Source: Streptomyces sindenensis (lineage in GTDB: Bacteria; Actinomycetota; Actinomycetes; Streptomycetales; Streptomycetaceae). From it: a DNA stretch of 64,000 nt. A program made the position numbers and the translations under genes. The stretch lies in the NCBI RefSeq assembly GCF_014649035.1, contig NZ_BMSG01000002.1, forward strand, positions 186,001 to 250,000. The letters are read 5' to 3'. The notes below the pieces were generated by a model. It saw only the letters and a list, made by a program, of their open reading frames with translations, had not been told where the DNA came from and did no database searches. Within the stretch, counting starts at the first letter, position 1, and every line of letters starts with the position of its first letter. Shown piece by piece: positions 25,281-36,066 of this stretch.

Positions 25281-26393
25281 ATGACAGCAGCAGGGAAGCA
25301 CCAGGTGAGCCGGACGGAGACCCCCCGGCGCAGCGGCCGGCCAGGACGGGCGGGGATCCGGGACGTGGCCGCCGCGGCCGGAGTCTCGATCACGACCGTC
25401 TCCGACGCGCTCAACGGCAAGGGCAGGCTCCCGGACGCCACCCGCCGCCATGTCCGCGAGGTCGCCGAGCGCCTGGGCTACCGCCCGTCCGCCGCGGCCC
25501 GAACCCTCCGTACGGGCAAGTCGGGGCTGATCGGCCTGACCGTGACCACGTACGGGAATGAACCTTTCACCTTCACCGAATTCGCGTACTTCGCGGAGAT
25601 GGCGAGAGCCGCGACCTCCGCGGCGCTGGCCCGCGGCTACGCCCTCGTCATCCTCCCCGCCACCTCCCGGCACGACGTCTGGTCGAACGTCGCGCTCGAC
25701 GGAACCGTCGTCATCGACCCCTCCGACCAGGACCCGGTCGTCACCGAACTCGTCCGCCAGGGACTGCCTGTCGTCTCCGACGGCCGCCCGGCCGGGACGC
25801 TCCCCGTCACCGCCTGGGTCGACAACGACCACCGGGCCGCCGTGCTCGACCTCCTCGACCATCTCGCCGCCGCCGGGGCCCGCCGCATCGGCCTGCTGAC
25901 CGGCAACACCACCGACACGTACACCCGGCTGTCCACCACCGCCTACCTCCACTGGTGCGAGCGGGTCGGCCAGGATCCCGTCTACGAGTCCTACCCGGCC
26001 CACGACCCCTGCGCGGGGGCCGTCGCCGCCGACCGGCTGCTCGCCCGCCCGGACCGCCCCGACGCGGTCTACGGGCTCTTCGACCCCAACGGGACCGACC
26101 TCCTCGCGGCGGCCCGCCGCTACGGGCTGCGCGTCCCCGAGGACCTGCTGCTGGTCTGCTGCAGCGAGTCCACCGTGTACGCGGCCACCGAGCCGCCCAT
26201 CACGACGCTCTCGCTGAAGCCCCGCCGGATCGGCACGGCCGTCGTCCAGCTCCTCATCGACGCCATCGAAGGGGTCGAGCACGACGGGCCGGTGGAGCAG
26301 GTCATACCGACGGAGCTCATCGTCCGGACCTCCTCGCAACGCCGCCCACCCCGCACCACGGTCAGCGCGCCGCGCTCCCCCAGCGGGGATTGA
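25281..26393 (+). CDS. LacI family transcriptional regulator
   Basis: 370 residues from ATG 25281. The N-terminal helix-turn-helix reads IRDVAAAAGVSITTVSDALN with the hinge GYRPSAAARTLRTGKSG, followed by a periplasmic-binding-protein-like sensor domain (VVIDPSDQDP, HRAAVLDLLDHL, ESTVYAATEPPITTLSLKPRRIG). An upstream in-frame ATG at 25215 would add 22 unrelated residues. No sugar gene is adjacent, so targets other than itself are unknown. Confidence 0.9.
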   Translation: MTAAGKHQVSRTETPRRSGRPGRAGIRDVAAAAGVSITTVSDALNGKGRLPDATRRHVREVAERLGYRPSAAARTLRTGKSGLIGLTVTTYGNEPFTFTEFAYFAEMARAATSAALARGYALVILPATSRHDVWSNVALDGTVVIDPSDQDPVVTELVRQGLPVVSDGRPAGTLPVTAWVDNDHRAAVLDLLDHLAAAGARRIGLLTGNTTDTYTRLSTTAYLHWCERVGQDPVYESYPAHDPCAGAVAADRLLARPDRPDAVYGLFDPNGTDLLAAARRYGLRVPEDLLLVCCSESTVYAATEPPITTLSLKPRRIGTAVVQLLIDAIEGVEHDGPVEQVIPTELIVRTSSQRRPPRTTVSAPRSPSGD

Positions 26394-26567
26394 TCATCTC
26401 TTTTCGGACCAATCGGCCGGTGAACCGTGCGTGCGCCCGGATTCACCACCCCTGGTGCGTCACACAGATCGATCCGCATTCCTATGATGGGCGCACGACA
26501 CCGCGGACCACCTCTACCAGGCAGGGCCCGTCAGGTGTACGGCGGCGCGACGGTGGTGGAGGGGTCG

Positions 26568-27749
26568 ATGACTCAGGGGGCCGGTCAGGAACCCGTGGTG
26601 CGGACGGCGACGTTGCGTGACTTCCGGGTTCCGCCGTACGCGCAGACGCCCGTGCCACCGCAGGCTCAGGGTGCGCCCCCTTCCTCGGTACCGCCGCAGG
26701 CGCCGGATCAGCACCCCCCGGCACCGGGCGCGCCCGTGCCGCCGCCCGCCGCGTCCGTCCCGCCGCACACCCCCGCGCCGCCCCGCCCGCCGCACCCCGG
26801 AAACGCCGTCGTGGGTGACGAGCAGCCGGAGGGCTACACCCCGACCGAGCGGGACCTCCCGGTCATCCGCCGCGGCGACACGGTCCAGGTCCGGACGGTC
26901 ACCGAGCCGCACCCCGCGTCCGACGACGGCCGCGGCCCGCTCTTCGTCGTCGGCGACGTCCACGGCTATCTGGACGAGCTGCTGGCCGCCCTCGGCGAGC
27001 AGGGCCTCATCGACGCCGACGGGAACTGGGCCGCGGGCAACGCCCGGCTGTGGTTCCTCGGCGACTTCACCGACCGCGGCCCCGACGGCATCGGGGTCAT
27101 CGACCTCGTCATGCGGCTCTCCGCCGAGGCGGCGGCGGCCGGGGGCTACTGCAAGGCCCTGATGGGCAACCACGAACTCCTGCTGATCGGCGCCAAGCGG
27201 TTCGCCGACACCCCCGTCAACTCCGGAGCGGGCACCGCCACCTTCCAGGCGGCCTGGCTGCTCAACGGCGGGCAGAAAACCGACATGGAGCGCCTCCAGG
27301 ACGTCCACCTCCAGTGGATGTCCCGGCTCGACGCGGTCGTCGAGGAGGACGGGCATCTGCTGATGCACTCCGACACGACGGCCTACCTCGACTACGGGTC
27401 CACCATCGAGGACGTCAACGACACGATCACGGCCATTCTCACGCGTAACGACGCCGACGAGTGCTGGGACCTCTTCCGCAAGCTCACCAAGCGGTTCGCC
27501 TTCCGGGACGAGGGCGGCTCCCAGGCGGTGCGCGAGCTGCTGACCACGTACGGCGGACAGCGCATCGTCCATGGTCACAGCCCCATTCCCTACCTCCTGG
27601 GCGAGGTCGGAACGGAGGACGGCGAGGACGGCGCCGGGCCCGTGATCAACGGTCCCCACGTGTACGCGGACGACCTCGCCATCGCCATGGACGGCGGAGT
27701 GACCATGGCCGGAAAACTGCTGGTGGTCCAACTCCCCCTGCATGACTGA
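26568..27749 (+). CDS. Metallophosphoesterase with Pro-rich N-terminus
   Basis: 393 residues. After a Pro/Ala-rich disordered N-terminal region (to about residue 100) comes a calcineurin-like phosphoesterase: VVGDVHGYLDEL (DxH), GDFTDRGPDG (GDxxDRG), GNHELLL (GNHE) and HGHSPIPY. These are the full metal-binding signatures of the PPP-type family, so it may be a protein phosphatase or nucleotide hydrolase. Start ATG 26568 is chosen for the GTGGAGGGG ribosome binding site; the open frame extends upstream to 26427. Confidence 0.88.
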   Translation: MTQGAGQEPVVRTATLRDFRVPPYAQTPVPPQAQGAPPSSVPPQAPDQHPPAPGAPVPPPAASVPPHTPAPPRPPHPGNAVVGDEQPEGYTPTERDLPVIRRGDTVQVRTVTEPHPASDDGRGPLFVVGDVHGYLDELLAALGEQGLIDADGNWAAGNARLWFLGDFTDRGPDGIGVIDLVMRLSAEAAAAGGYCKALMGNHELLLIGAKRFADTPVNSGAGTATFQAAWLLNGGQKTDMERLQDVHLQWMSRLDAVVEEDGHLLMHSDTTAYLDYGSTIEDVNDTITAILTRNDADECWDLFRKLTKRFAFRDEGGSQAVRELLTTYGGQRIVHGHSPIPYLLGEVGTEDGEDGAGPVINGPHVYADDLAIAMDGGVTMAGKLLVVQLPLHD

Positions 27750-27959
27750 CCGTCGGCGGGGAAGGCGCTTCAGGTTCAGTCCGCGCCGACCTCGCCGATC
27801 GCCGGGCCCGTCACCGGGCCCAATTCTGGAAACACCCTGTCACCCCTTGCCGTGAGCGCTCTACCATCGGCCTATCAGTGGCAGGCTCTCCTCCGTTTCC
27901 ACCCGATCGCCCGGTCCAACGCGGGCAGCCGGGCACCGACGGAGCATCGGGGGATGCAG

Positions 27960-28784
27960 ATGACAAGCGCTCCGCACCTGCTGGCCGAGGACGGACCCGA
28001 GTACGAGCGGATCCTGGGCGACGCACTGCGCCACGCTCACGAACGCCCGGACCTGGAGGGCGTCGGGGACCGGCTCAACACCGAACAGCTGCGCACCATG
28101 GCACTCGGCGCCACGGCGCTGATCACCGCCGCCGCGGCCACCGAGTACGAGCACTACACCAGGGCCCGCGGCGAACTGCGCCGGGCGGCGGCCGCCGAAG
28201 GGGCCGACGGGGTCCCGGGCCTGGACGGACCACAGAGCACCTCGGCCGGATCGGGCGCGGGCATCGGCGCGGTCATCACGGTCCTGACCCCGCTGCTGGC
28301 CGGCACCGCGGCGCTCATCTTCCTGCTCGTCGGCTATCTGCTGAAGACGGTCAGCCCGTCGCTGACGTTCGGCCGCTCCATGGTCACGGCCGGATGGTTC
28401 TTCGCCTGCGTCGCCGCCGCGGCGATCCTCGTCGCCGCCGTCGGACTGCTCGTCACCGCCCTCCGCAACGGCGCGACGTCCCTCGCCGCCGAGGAGGAGG
28501 AACAGGAGCTTCCGGAGGAGGTGGCGCGGGCCAGGGAGGCGTGGCGCCACGCCCTGCTGGAACGCGGCATCCTCCCGTTCTTCCGGGACGCCCTGGCCGA
28601 CCCCACCGCGGGGCCCGCCGCCCGGACCCCGCACCGTTCGCCCAACCGCATCCCGAAGATCGGGTACAGCAGGCCGGATTTCTCGGGTCCGGACGACGGC
28701 CCGGCGGCCGGCCCCCGGCCGACCTTCACCAGCCCCGACTTCACGAGCCCGGACTTCGGCGGCCCGGAACACCGGCCGGACTGA
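27960..28784 (+). CDS. Hypothetical protein with two membrane segments
   Basis: 274 residues, not recognised beyond Streptomyces-type hypothetical proteins. A soluble N-terminal part of about 95 residues is followed by two hydrophobic segments (AVITVLTPLLAGTAALIFLL and MVTAGWFFACVAAAAILVA), an acidic stretch (EEEEQELPEE) and a Pro/Gly-rich tail with the repeated motif TSPDF. ATG 27960 has GGGGGA seven bases upstream; ATG 27954 two codons earlier is also possible. Convergent with the DUF805 gene. Confidence 0.7.
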   Translation: MTSAPHLLAEDGPEYERILGDALRHAHERPDLEGVGDRLNTEQLRTMALGATALITAAAATEYEHYTRARGELRRAAAAEGADGVPGLDGPQSTSAGSGAGIGAVITVLTPLLAGTAALIFLLVGYLLKTVSPSLTFGRSMVTAGWFFACVAAAAILVAAVGLLVTALRNGATSLAAEEEEQELPEEVARAREAWRHALLERGILPFFRDALADPTAGPAARTPHRSPNRIPKIGYSRPDFSGPDDGPAAGPRPTFTSPDFTSPDFGGPEHRPD

Positions 28785-28810
28785 GACCGGCGTGCCGGCC
28801 CCGGACACAC

Positions 28811-28848
28811 CGCGGGCCGGGGCGGCAAGTGCCGCACCCGGCCCGTGG
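28811..28848 (+). terminator. Terminator of the 27960-28784 gene
   Basis: CGGGCCGGG (28813-28821) pairs with CCCGGCCCG (28837-28845), with an inner stem GCGGC-AAGT-GCCGC. Only one unpaired base interrupts the stem. Confidence 0.75.
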
Positions 28849-28850
28849 GA

Positions 28851-28871
28851 CGCTCCGGACGGACCGGAGCG
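28851..28871 (-). terminator. Terminator of the DUF805 gene
   Basis: CGCTCCGG (28851-28858) pairs with CCGGAGCG (28864-28871), five-base loop, 6 bases beyond the stop of the minus-strand gene. It stands back to back with the terminator of the plus-strand gene. Confidence 0.65.
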
Positions 28872-28876
28872 GTGGA

Positions 28877-29233
28877 TCAGATGGCCTGCGGAGCCAGCTT
28901 CGGGTTGACGCCGTACTCGTTCGTCTCCGGCTTGCCCTCCGAGGCGAGGAAGACGATCAGGACGATGGCGCCGACCAGCGGGACGAGCGCGATCAGCAGC
29001 CACCAGCCGGAACGGCCGGTGTCGTGCAGACGGCGGACGCCGACGGCGAGCGCGGGGATGATCACCGCGACGGTGTAGATGTACGAGATGAACTCCGCGC
29101 CGATCGCACTGCCGATGATCGTGAGCACCAGGCTGATGACGAAGTTGATGAGCGTGAACATCCAGTACTCCTTGCGGCGCGCGCGTCCGCTGAAGCCTGC
29201 GTAGTTCTTGAGTACGGCCAGGTACCAGTTCAT
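28877..29233 (-). CDS. DUF805 family membrane protein
   Basis: 118 residues, small inner-membrane protein. It begins MNWYLAVLKNYAGFSGRARR and continues with KEYWMFTLIN, the DUF805 hallmark, with three to four hydrophobic segments and the conserved RRLHDTGRSGWW motif. Function is not established. The start has a GGGGAGGGG ribosome binding site 7 bases upstream. Confidence 0.92.
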   Translation of the reverse strand: MNWYLAVLKNYAGFSGRARRKEYWMFTLINFVISLVLTIIGSAIGAEFISYIYTVAVIIPALAVGVRRLHDTGRSGWWLLIALVPLVGAIVLIVFLASEGKPETNEYGVNPKLAPQAI

Positions 29234-29647
29234 TGTGTTTCCCCTCCCCGGGCCCTTGTTCCAGGGCCGCCAACTTTCAGCCAAGCAAGCCGGAAAGTAA
29301 GCCACAGATAAGGAACGGGTCAAGCCTGGTTGACCCGTTGCCTCAACGTACATACAGCTGCCACACGACTGTGTCCATACTGTCGCTTAACAAACCAAGA
29401 AACCGTTCCAAAATCCAACAAGGTCAACCAAGTTGGGCAGAGCCTCACAAATCGCCCGGCGTTGCGCGATGTTGTTCAGTGATCACCGGAGTTCGATCCG
29501 GACCAGCGGGAGCTGGGCATGAGGCAGTACGGGGGACGGTCGCGGCGATCGTCTGGCCCGGGGGGGACCGGCACACGCCCGCGCGGCGCCCCGGGCCGGA
29601 ACCCGGGGCGCCGCGCGGATCCGGGCGCTTGACGCGCCGCGGAGGGG
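29234..29647. other. Gap between DUF805 gene and thiC
   Basis: About 410 bases. The left part (29280-29450) is unusually A+T-rich for this chromosome and should carry the DUF805 promoter. The right end holds the thiC terminator. No gene or RNA could be supported. Confidence 0.5.
29579..29618 (-). terminator. thiC terminator
   Basis: A 17-bp perfect stem (29579-29595 with 29602-29618) and six-base loop CCGGAA, about 30 bases beyond the thiC stop. Confidence 0.8.
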
Positions 29648-31556
<1,909 letters not shown>

Positions 31557-31636
31557 GTGTGCAAAGGTGCCTCCACGCTAGCGTCCTTTCCGGCGAGCTG
31601 ACCAGAGGGGCCTCCTGTTCTTGCGATGATCGCCCC

Positions 31637-32983
31637 GTGACCTCCCCTCAAAGCGACCCCGCACCCCAGCCGCCCCAGGGCCACACCCACGCCCACACGC
31701 ACAGCCATGGCCCGGCCGCCCCGGTCTCCCGCCATCTGCGCAAGGTCATCGCCGCCGTGCTGATCCCGTTCGCGACGGCCGTCGTCGTCGGTCTGATCGC
31801 GTTCTGGCCCGGCGGCGTGCCCGACCACGAGCGCACCGGTGTCGGATTCGACCGGCAGACCCAGGACGGCAAGGTCGTCCAGGTCGTCAAGGTCGACTGC
31901 GCGGACGTCAACGCCGCGCAGGTGCCCCCGACCGGTGACACCTCCACGCCCGCGGGGCGGGAGGCCGTCAACGAGCAGGAGGGGGAGTGCGCGAAGGCCA
32001 CCATCGAGGTGACCAGCGGCGAGGACAAGGGCCGACGGTTCGTCGAGGTGGTCCAGCCGGACGCGCCCCGCCAGCTGAAGGAGGGTCAGGGCGTGGTCGT
32101 CGCGTACGCCCCCGACGCGCCGCGCGACCTCCAGTACTCGGTGACCGATGTGAACCGGAAGGTCCCGATGGCGCTGCTGGCCGGGATCTTCGCCCTGGCG
32201 GTGGTCCTGGTGGGCCGGATGCGCGGGGTGATGGCGCTGGTGGCGCTGGCCGTGTCGTTCGCCGTGCTGACGCTCTTCATCCTGCCGGCGATCCTCCAGG
32301 GCTCGAATCCGCTGGTCGTGGCGGTGATCGGGTCCAGCGCGATCATGCTGGCGGCCCTCTACATGTGCCACGGGGTGACGGCCCGTACATCGGTCGCGGT
32401 CATCGGCACGCTGATCTCGCTGCTGCTGATCGGGCTGCTGGGCTCCCTGTTCATCGGCTGGGCCAGTCTGAGCGGCAACACCGACGACAACACCGGCCTG
32501 ATCCACGGTCTCTACCCGGACATCGACATGAGCGGTCTGCTGCTGGCGGGCGTCATCATCGGTTCGCTCGGCGTGCTCGACGATGTGACGGTCACCCAGA
32601 CCTCCGCCGTCTGGGAACTGCACCAGGCCGACCCGGAGATGGGTTGGAAGGGGCTCTACCGGGCAGGTATCAGAATCGGGAGGGACCACATCGCCTCGGT
32701 GGTCAACACCCTCGTGCTGGCGTACGCGGGCGCGGCGCTGCCCCTGCTGCTCCTCTTCTCCATCGCCCAGAGCAGCGTGGGCACGGTGGCCAACAGCGAG
32801 CTGGTCGCCGAGGAGATCGTCCGCACGCTGGTCGGCTCGATCGGACTCGTCGCCTCGGTGCCGGTGACCACGGGGCTCGCCGCGCTGGTCGTCTCCGCGG
32901 ACCGCACGGGGCCGGACGGCGCACAGGCGGCTACGGCCGCACCCGCACGGACCGGCCGGGGCCGCCGCCGTAAGACGGGGTGA
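31637..32983 (+). CDS. YibE/F family membrane protein
   Basis: 448 residues. A His-rich start (HTHAHTHSH), one membrane segment near residue 45, an extracytoplasmic domain (about 70-170), then six or seven hydrophobic segments (MALLAGIFALAVVLVG and others) with GVLDDVTVTQTS, the YibE/F signature. The GTG start is chosen as the first after the divergent thiC leader. Function unknown; the His cluster suggests possible metal binding. Confidence 0.85.
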   Translation: MTSPQSDPAPQPPQGHTHAHTHSHGPAAPVSRHLRKVIAAVLIPFATAVVVGLIAFWPGGVPDHERTGVGFDRQTQDGKVVQVVKVDCADVNAAQVPPTGDTSTPAGREAVNEQEGECAKATIEVTSGEDKGRRFVEVVQPDAPRQLKEGQGVVVAYAPDAPRDLQYSVTDVNRKVPMALLAGIFALAVVLVGRMRGVMALVALAVSFAVLTLFILPAILQGSNPLVVAVIGSSAIMLAALYMCHGVTARTSVAVIGTLISLLLIGLLGSLFIGWASLSGNTDDNTGLIHGLYPDIDMSGLLLAGVIIGSLGVLDDVTVTQTSAVWELHQADPEMGWKGLYRAGIRIGRDHIASVVNTLVLAYAGAALPLLLLFSIAQSSVGTVANSELVAEEIVRTLVGSIGLVASVPVTTGLAALVVSADRTGPDGAQAATAAPARTGRGRRRKTG

Positions 32984-33058
32984 CGGGCCGCCGGGTACGC
33001 CGGGGAGCGGGGGCGGACCGCGGGGACGAGCGGGCGACGCACGGCAGGGTGCGCCCGG

Positions 33059-33496
33059 TCAGCCGGCGTTCTGCTCCTCGGCGAGGATGCGGCCGAGCGC
33101 GTCCTCCAGGTTCCCGTCGAAGTCACCCAGCGTGTGCTCCTGACCGAGCGGCACGAGCTTGTCCGTCCGGTCGAGAAACGCCACCAGCGGCGCCGTCCCC
33201 GCACGGAACAACGCGCGATCCGCCCCGACCTGAAGCCGGATGTGCACATCTCCGAGCCCCTCGGGCTCGGTCGGGCCGATGTGCACATCTCCGTCGCCGC
33301 TCGGGCTGTTGAGCCCGTCCAGCAGTAGTTCGCGTCCGAACGCCCAGGTCACAGGGGCATCGCCGGGCAGGTGGAACGTCATCCGGATGGCATACGGATC
33401 GCCGACCTCGTACCGGAGCTCCACCGGAATACGGAACGAGAGCTCCTCGGAGACGAGGAAGCTCATCATGACCTCTGCTTGAACCGACTCGCGCAT
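33059..33496 (-). CDS. ssgA: Sporulation and cell division protein SsgA
   Basis: 145 residues, nearly identical to known SsgA proteins: SFLVSEELSFRIPVELRY, FGRELLLDGL, GDGDVHIGPTEPEGLG. SsgA marks future septum and germination sites and recruits SsgB to start FtsZ ring formation in aerial hyphae; it is found only in morphologically complex actinomycetes. An alternative start at the Met pair 9-10 codons in (MMSFLVS), preceded by AGAGGT, would give about 136 residues. Next to its activator gene ssgR on the same strand. Confidence 0.96.
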   Translation of the reverse strand: MRESVQAEVMMSFLVSEELSFRIPVELRYEVGDPYAIRMTFHLPGDAPVTWAFGRELLLDGLNSPSGDGDVHIGPTEPEGLGDVHIRLQVGADRALFRAGTAPLVAFLDRTDKLVPLGQEHTLGDFDGNLEDALGRILAEEQNAG

Positions 33497-33597
33497 CGTT
33501 CAACCCCGCAGTAGATGAAACTGGCCAGGAATGATCCCCCATGGCCCTATTGACGCCATCGTGGTGCACGCGATAGCAGATCACAAGGAGTGATTTT

Positions 33598-34374
33598 TCA
33601 GATACTGATAGAGAACACGAACGAACGCAAGAGGCTGGCGACTTCGCCACGTAGCTGTTCGACTGCGGGCAGCAACCGATCCTCCCGTTCCAGGGGTACG
33701 GAAATGGCCATCGCCGCAATGGTGGCACCGGCCGTGACCGGAATCGCGGCACAGACGGTCCCCAGTGCGTACTCCTGGCGTTCGATGACCGGTTCACCTC
33801 GTCGGAGGGTGCGCAACCGCTCCAGAAGCGTGGCGCGATCTCGCACTGAGTAACGAGTGAGGGGCCGAACAGGATGCCGGTCGAGGTGGTCCTCGCGGGC
33901 CCTCTCGTCGAGCTGGGCGAGCAGACACTGCCCGATGGCGTGCGCGTGGGCGGTTTCCCGGAACGAGGCCCACTCCTCCACCGCGGGGGTGTCGGGGGCG
34001 TCCGCGACCGCGATGAGGTCGATCTCGCCGTCGCAGTAGACGGCGCAGTACACCGGCGCTCCGATGACGTCCCGCCAGCGGTCGAGGGAGTCGGCGACGG
34101 AGATGGGGCGCGGGCGCCCCCTGACGCCGGGCGCCGCGGTCAGGTTCTCGGCGGCCGCGCCGAAGAGGAAGACACCGTTCTCACGGCGGAGATAGCCCTC
34201 ATGGGTGAGCGTGCGCAGCAAGTGGTACGCGGTCGGAAGCGGAAGCCCCGCCTCTCGCGCCAGTTGCTTGGCGGGAGCGCCGTCCCGATGAGCGCCCACA
34301 GCCTCCAACAGCCTCAACGCCCGCTGAACCGAACCGATCAACGTCGGGACAGCGGTGCTCGATGCCGTGGTCAA
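33598..34374 (-). CDS. ssgR: IclR-type activator SsgR
   Basis: 258 residues. IclR winged helix-turn-helix at 15-70 (SVQRALRLLEAVGAH, AKQLAREAGLPLPTAYHLL) and IclR sensor domain (AIGQCLLAQL, YALGTVCAAIPV). Its position directly upstream of ssgA and the overall match identify it as SsgR, which activates ssgA. It ends about 100 bases before the ssgA start. Confidence 0.94.
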   Translation of the reverse strand: MTTASSTAVPTLIGSVQRALRLLEAVGAHRDGAPAKQLAREAGLPLPTAYHLLRTLTHEGYLRRENGVFLFGAAAENLTAAPGVRGRPRPISVADSLDRWRDVIGAPVYCAVYCDGEIDLIAVADAPDTPAVEEWASFRETAHAHAIGQCLLAQLDERAREDHLDRHPVRPLTRYSVRDRATLLERLRTLRRGEPVIERQEYALGTVCAAIPVTAGATIAAMAISVPLEREDRLLPAVEQLRGEVASLLRSFVFSISI

Positions 34375-34726
34375 AGGTCACCCCCAGGCATGGTGACGGG
34401 CCTTCGGCCCTCCCGTGGGGGCCGCCCCCACGGGCCTGCCGCGATCCCGAGGACCGGAGGGGACCGGAGATCCGGTGACCGTGACCGGCGAGGACCGATC
34501 CGGGCGCCGGCGATCGGAGGCCAACGACCGGACTGTCGTACCCAGGAGCGATCAGGCGATCGGCAAGGTGACAGAAAGTCACATTCCGGATGGCGGCAGC
34601 GGTTTGCCACTGTATCGGCCGCCTGCGGCAGACGGGTGGTTTCCTCCGGGACTTAGCTCTGCTGGGCTAATCCCGCCCGAGTCGGACGGGACAGGCCGGC
34701 CCCCGTGCCGGCCCGCGGTCCGTGGA
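34375..34726. other. Gap between ssgR and DUF5326 gene
   Basis: About 350 bases. A hairpin of GGCCGGC (34694-34700) with GCCGGCC (34706-34712) probably ends the DUF5326 transcript. The left part should hold the ssgR promoter; no specific element is clear. Confidence 0.45.
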
Positions 34727-34945
34727 CTACCAGTCACCGCGCGAGGATGACGACGACATGAACTTACGGACGACGAAAATCAGTCCGCCGACCAGCACGA
34801 CGAAGATCAGCGCCTTGAAGAGCAGGCTGATCACAAAGCCGACCACGCTGGCGATCAGACCGCCGAACACGAAGATCGCAATGACGGGCACCGCGATCCA
34901 CTTCACCCACCAGGGCATTCCCGCGAATATCTCCCGCACGGCCAT
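34727..34945 (-). CDS. DUF5326 family small membrane protein
   Basis: 72 residues beginning MAVREIFAGMPWWVKWIAVP, with two hydrophobic segments and a C-terminal SSSSRGDW tail. Matches the Streptomyces DUF5326 pattern. Function unknown. Confidence 0.85.
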   Translation of the reverse strand: MAVREIFAGMPWWVKWIAVPVIAIFVFGGLIASVVGFVISLLFKALIFVVLVGGLIFVVRKFMSSSSSRGDW

Positions 34946-35096
34946 CGCCTCTACCTCGTCTCTGTGAGTCCCTTGCCTCGATGCTAAAGGCGCGTGGGCG
35001 TCCGGTGGGCGCGCGCAGCCCTTGAAGACCCCTGATCGAGCCCCTAGGGATCCCCGACAGGAACGCCCTCCCCCGGCAGGGTCCGGGCCGGGCGGC

Positions 35097-35414
35097 TCAG
35101 CCCTCCGGCGGCGAGAAGACGACCATCACCCTGAGGTCCTCGGTGATGTGGTGGAACTTGTGGGCCACGCCGGCGGGCACATAGACGACGCTCCCCCTGC
35201 CGACCTGGGTCGTCTCCGTCCCCACCGTGATCGACGCCCGCCCGCTGACGACGAAGTAGACCTCGTCCTGCTGATGGGGCTGCTGCGGATCGAGCTCTCC
35301 CGCGTCCAGGGCGTACAGACCGACCGACATGTTGCGCTCCCGCACGAACTGCAGATAGGCGCCGTCGTTGGCGGCCCGCTCCGCCTCCAGCTCGTCCAGT
35401 CTGAATGCCTTCAT
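35097..35414 (-). CDS. Cupin domain protein
   Basis: 105 residues. A single beta-barrel cupin: PHQQDEVYFVVSGRASITVG is motif 1 and VYVPAGVAHKFHHI motif 2, with metal ligands His47, Glu51 and His85. The start MKAFRLDELE is the first Met after an unrelated open stretch. Substrate unknown. Confidence 0.88.
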   Translation of the reverse strand: MKAFRLDELEAERAANDGAYLQFVRERNMSVGLYALDAGELDPQQPHQQDEVYFVVSGRASITVGTETTQVGRGSVVYVPAGVAHKFHHITEDLRVMVVFSPPEG

Positions 35415-35501
35415 GGCCCGTCCCGCCCCTTGTGCCCGCGCTGTCGGCTGTGCCTGTGCTGCCGGTGTCCACCACCGACCGTGTCTGCCACGATCAGACA
35501 C

Positions 35502-35879
35502 ATGAAGAATTTCGTAGTCAAGACGATCGCCAACGCGGGTGCGCTGGCCGTTGCCATCTGGCTGATCGGCAACATCACGCTGGAGGGCGGCAGCACGGGC
35601 CGCAAGGCCCTCACTCTGATCCTGGTGGCGCTGATCTTCGGCGTGGTGAACTCCGTGGTGAAGCCGGTGGTCCAGCTCCTGACCTTCCCGTTGTTCATCC
35701 TGACGCTGGGGTTGATCACCCTGGTGGTCAACGCCCTGATGCTGTTGCTGACCTCCTGGCTGGCCGACGTGGTCGATCTCAGCTTCCACGTCGAGGGGTT
35801 CTGGACGGCGGTGCTCGGCGGGCTGATCATCTCGGTGGTGTCCTGGGCGCTCAATGTCGTCCTGCCCGACGAGAACTGA
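35502..35879 (+). CDS. Phage holin family (PF04020) membrane protein
   Basis: 125 residues with four hydrophobic segments: NAGALAVAIWLIG, ALTLILVALIFGVVNSVVKP, TLGLITLVVNALMLLLTSWL and FWTAVLGGLIISVVSWALNVV. The NSVVKP motif is typical of this four-helix family. Despite the name, chromosomal members are not known to cause lysis. Confidence 0.87.
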   Translation: MKNFVVKTIANAGALAVAIWLIGNITLEGGSTGRKALTLILVALIFGVVNSVVKPVVQLLTFPLFILTLGLITLVVNALMLLLTSWLADVVDLSFHVEGFWTAVLGGLIISVVSWALNVVLPDEN

Positions 35880-35897
35880 TCCGGAGACCCGGGGCCC

Positions 35898-35955
35898 GGC
35901 ACCTGGCACCTGGTACCGGGCACCTGGCACCTGGCACCTGATACCCGGCACGGCC
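35898..35955 (+). repeat. 7-bp tandem repeat (GGCACCT)
   Basis: Units GGCACCT at 35898, 35905, 35919, 35926 and 35933, with degenerate GGTACCG at 35912 and GATACCC/GGCACGG at the end. It begins about 18 bases after the holin-family stop. Coding is not apparent; the unit also makes GGTACC and AGGTGCC palindromic pairs that could fold. Confidence 0.75.
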
Positions 35956-36066
35956 GGATCCCAGCATTCGGGATTCCGATACGCGGCAGGAGGCTGCTCC
36001 CGGCCTCTCTGGAAGAGTGCAGGGGACACCGGTCTCCACTCGGGGAGAACAGCAAAGGAGCAGAGC

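Noticed and set aside
29460..29530. GTTCGATCC resembling a tRNA T-loop
   Set aside because: No acceptor or D-arm pairing could be built around it on either strand, so a tRNA gene is not supported.
35502..35879. Evidence for a prophage from the holin-family protein
   Set aside because: PF04020 proteins are common chromosomal membrane proteins and no phage genes lie nearby.
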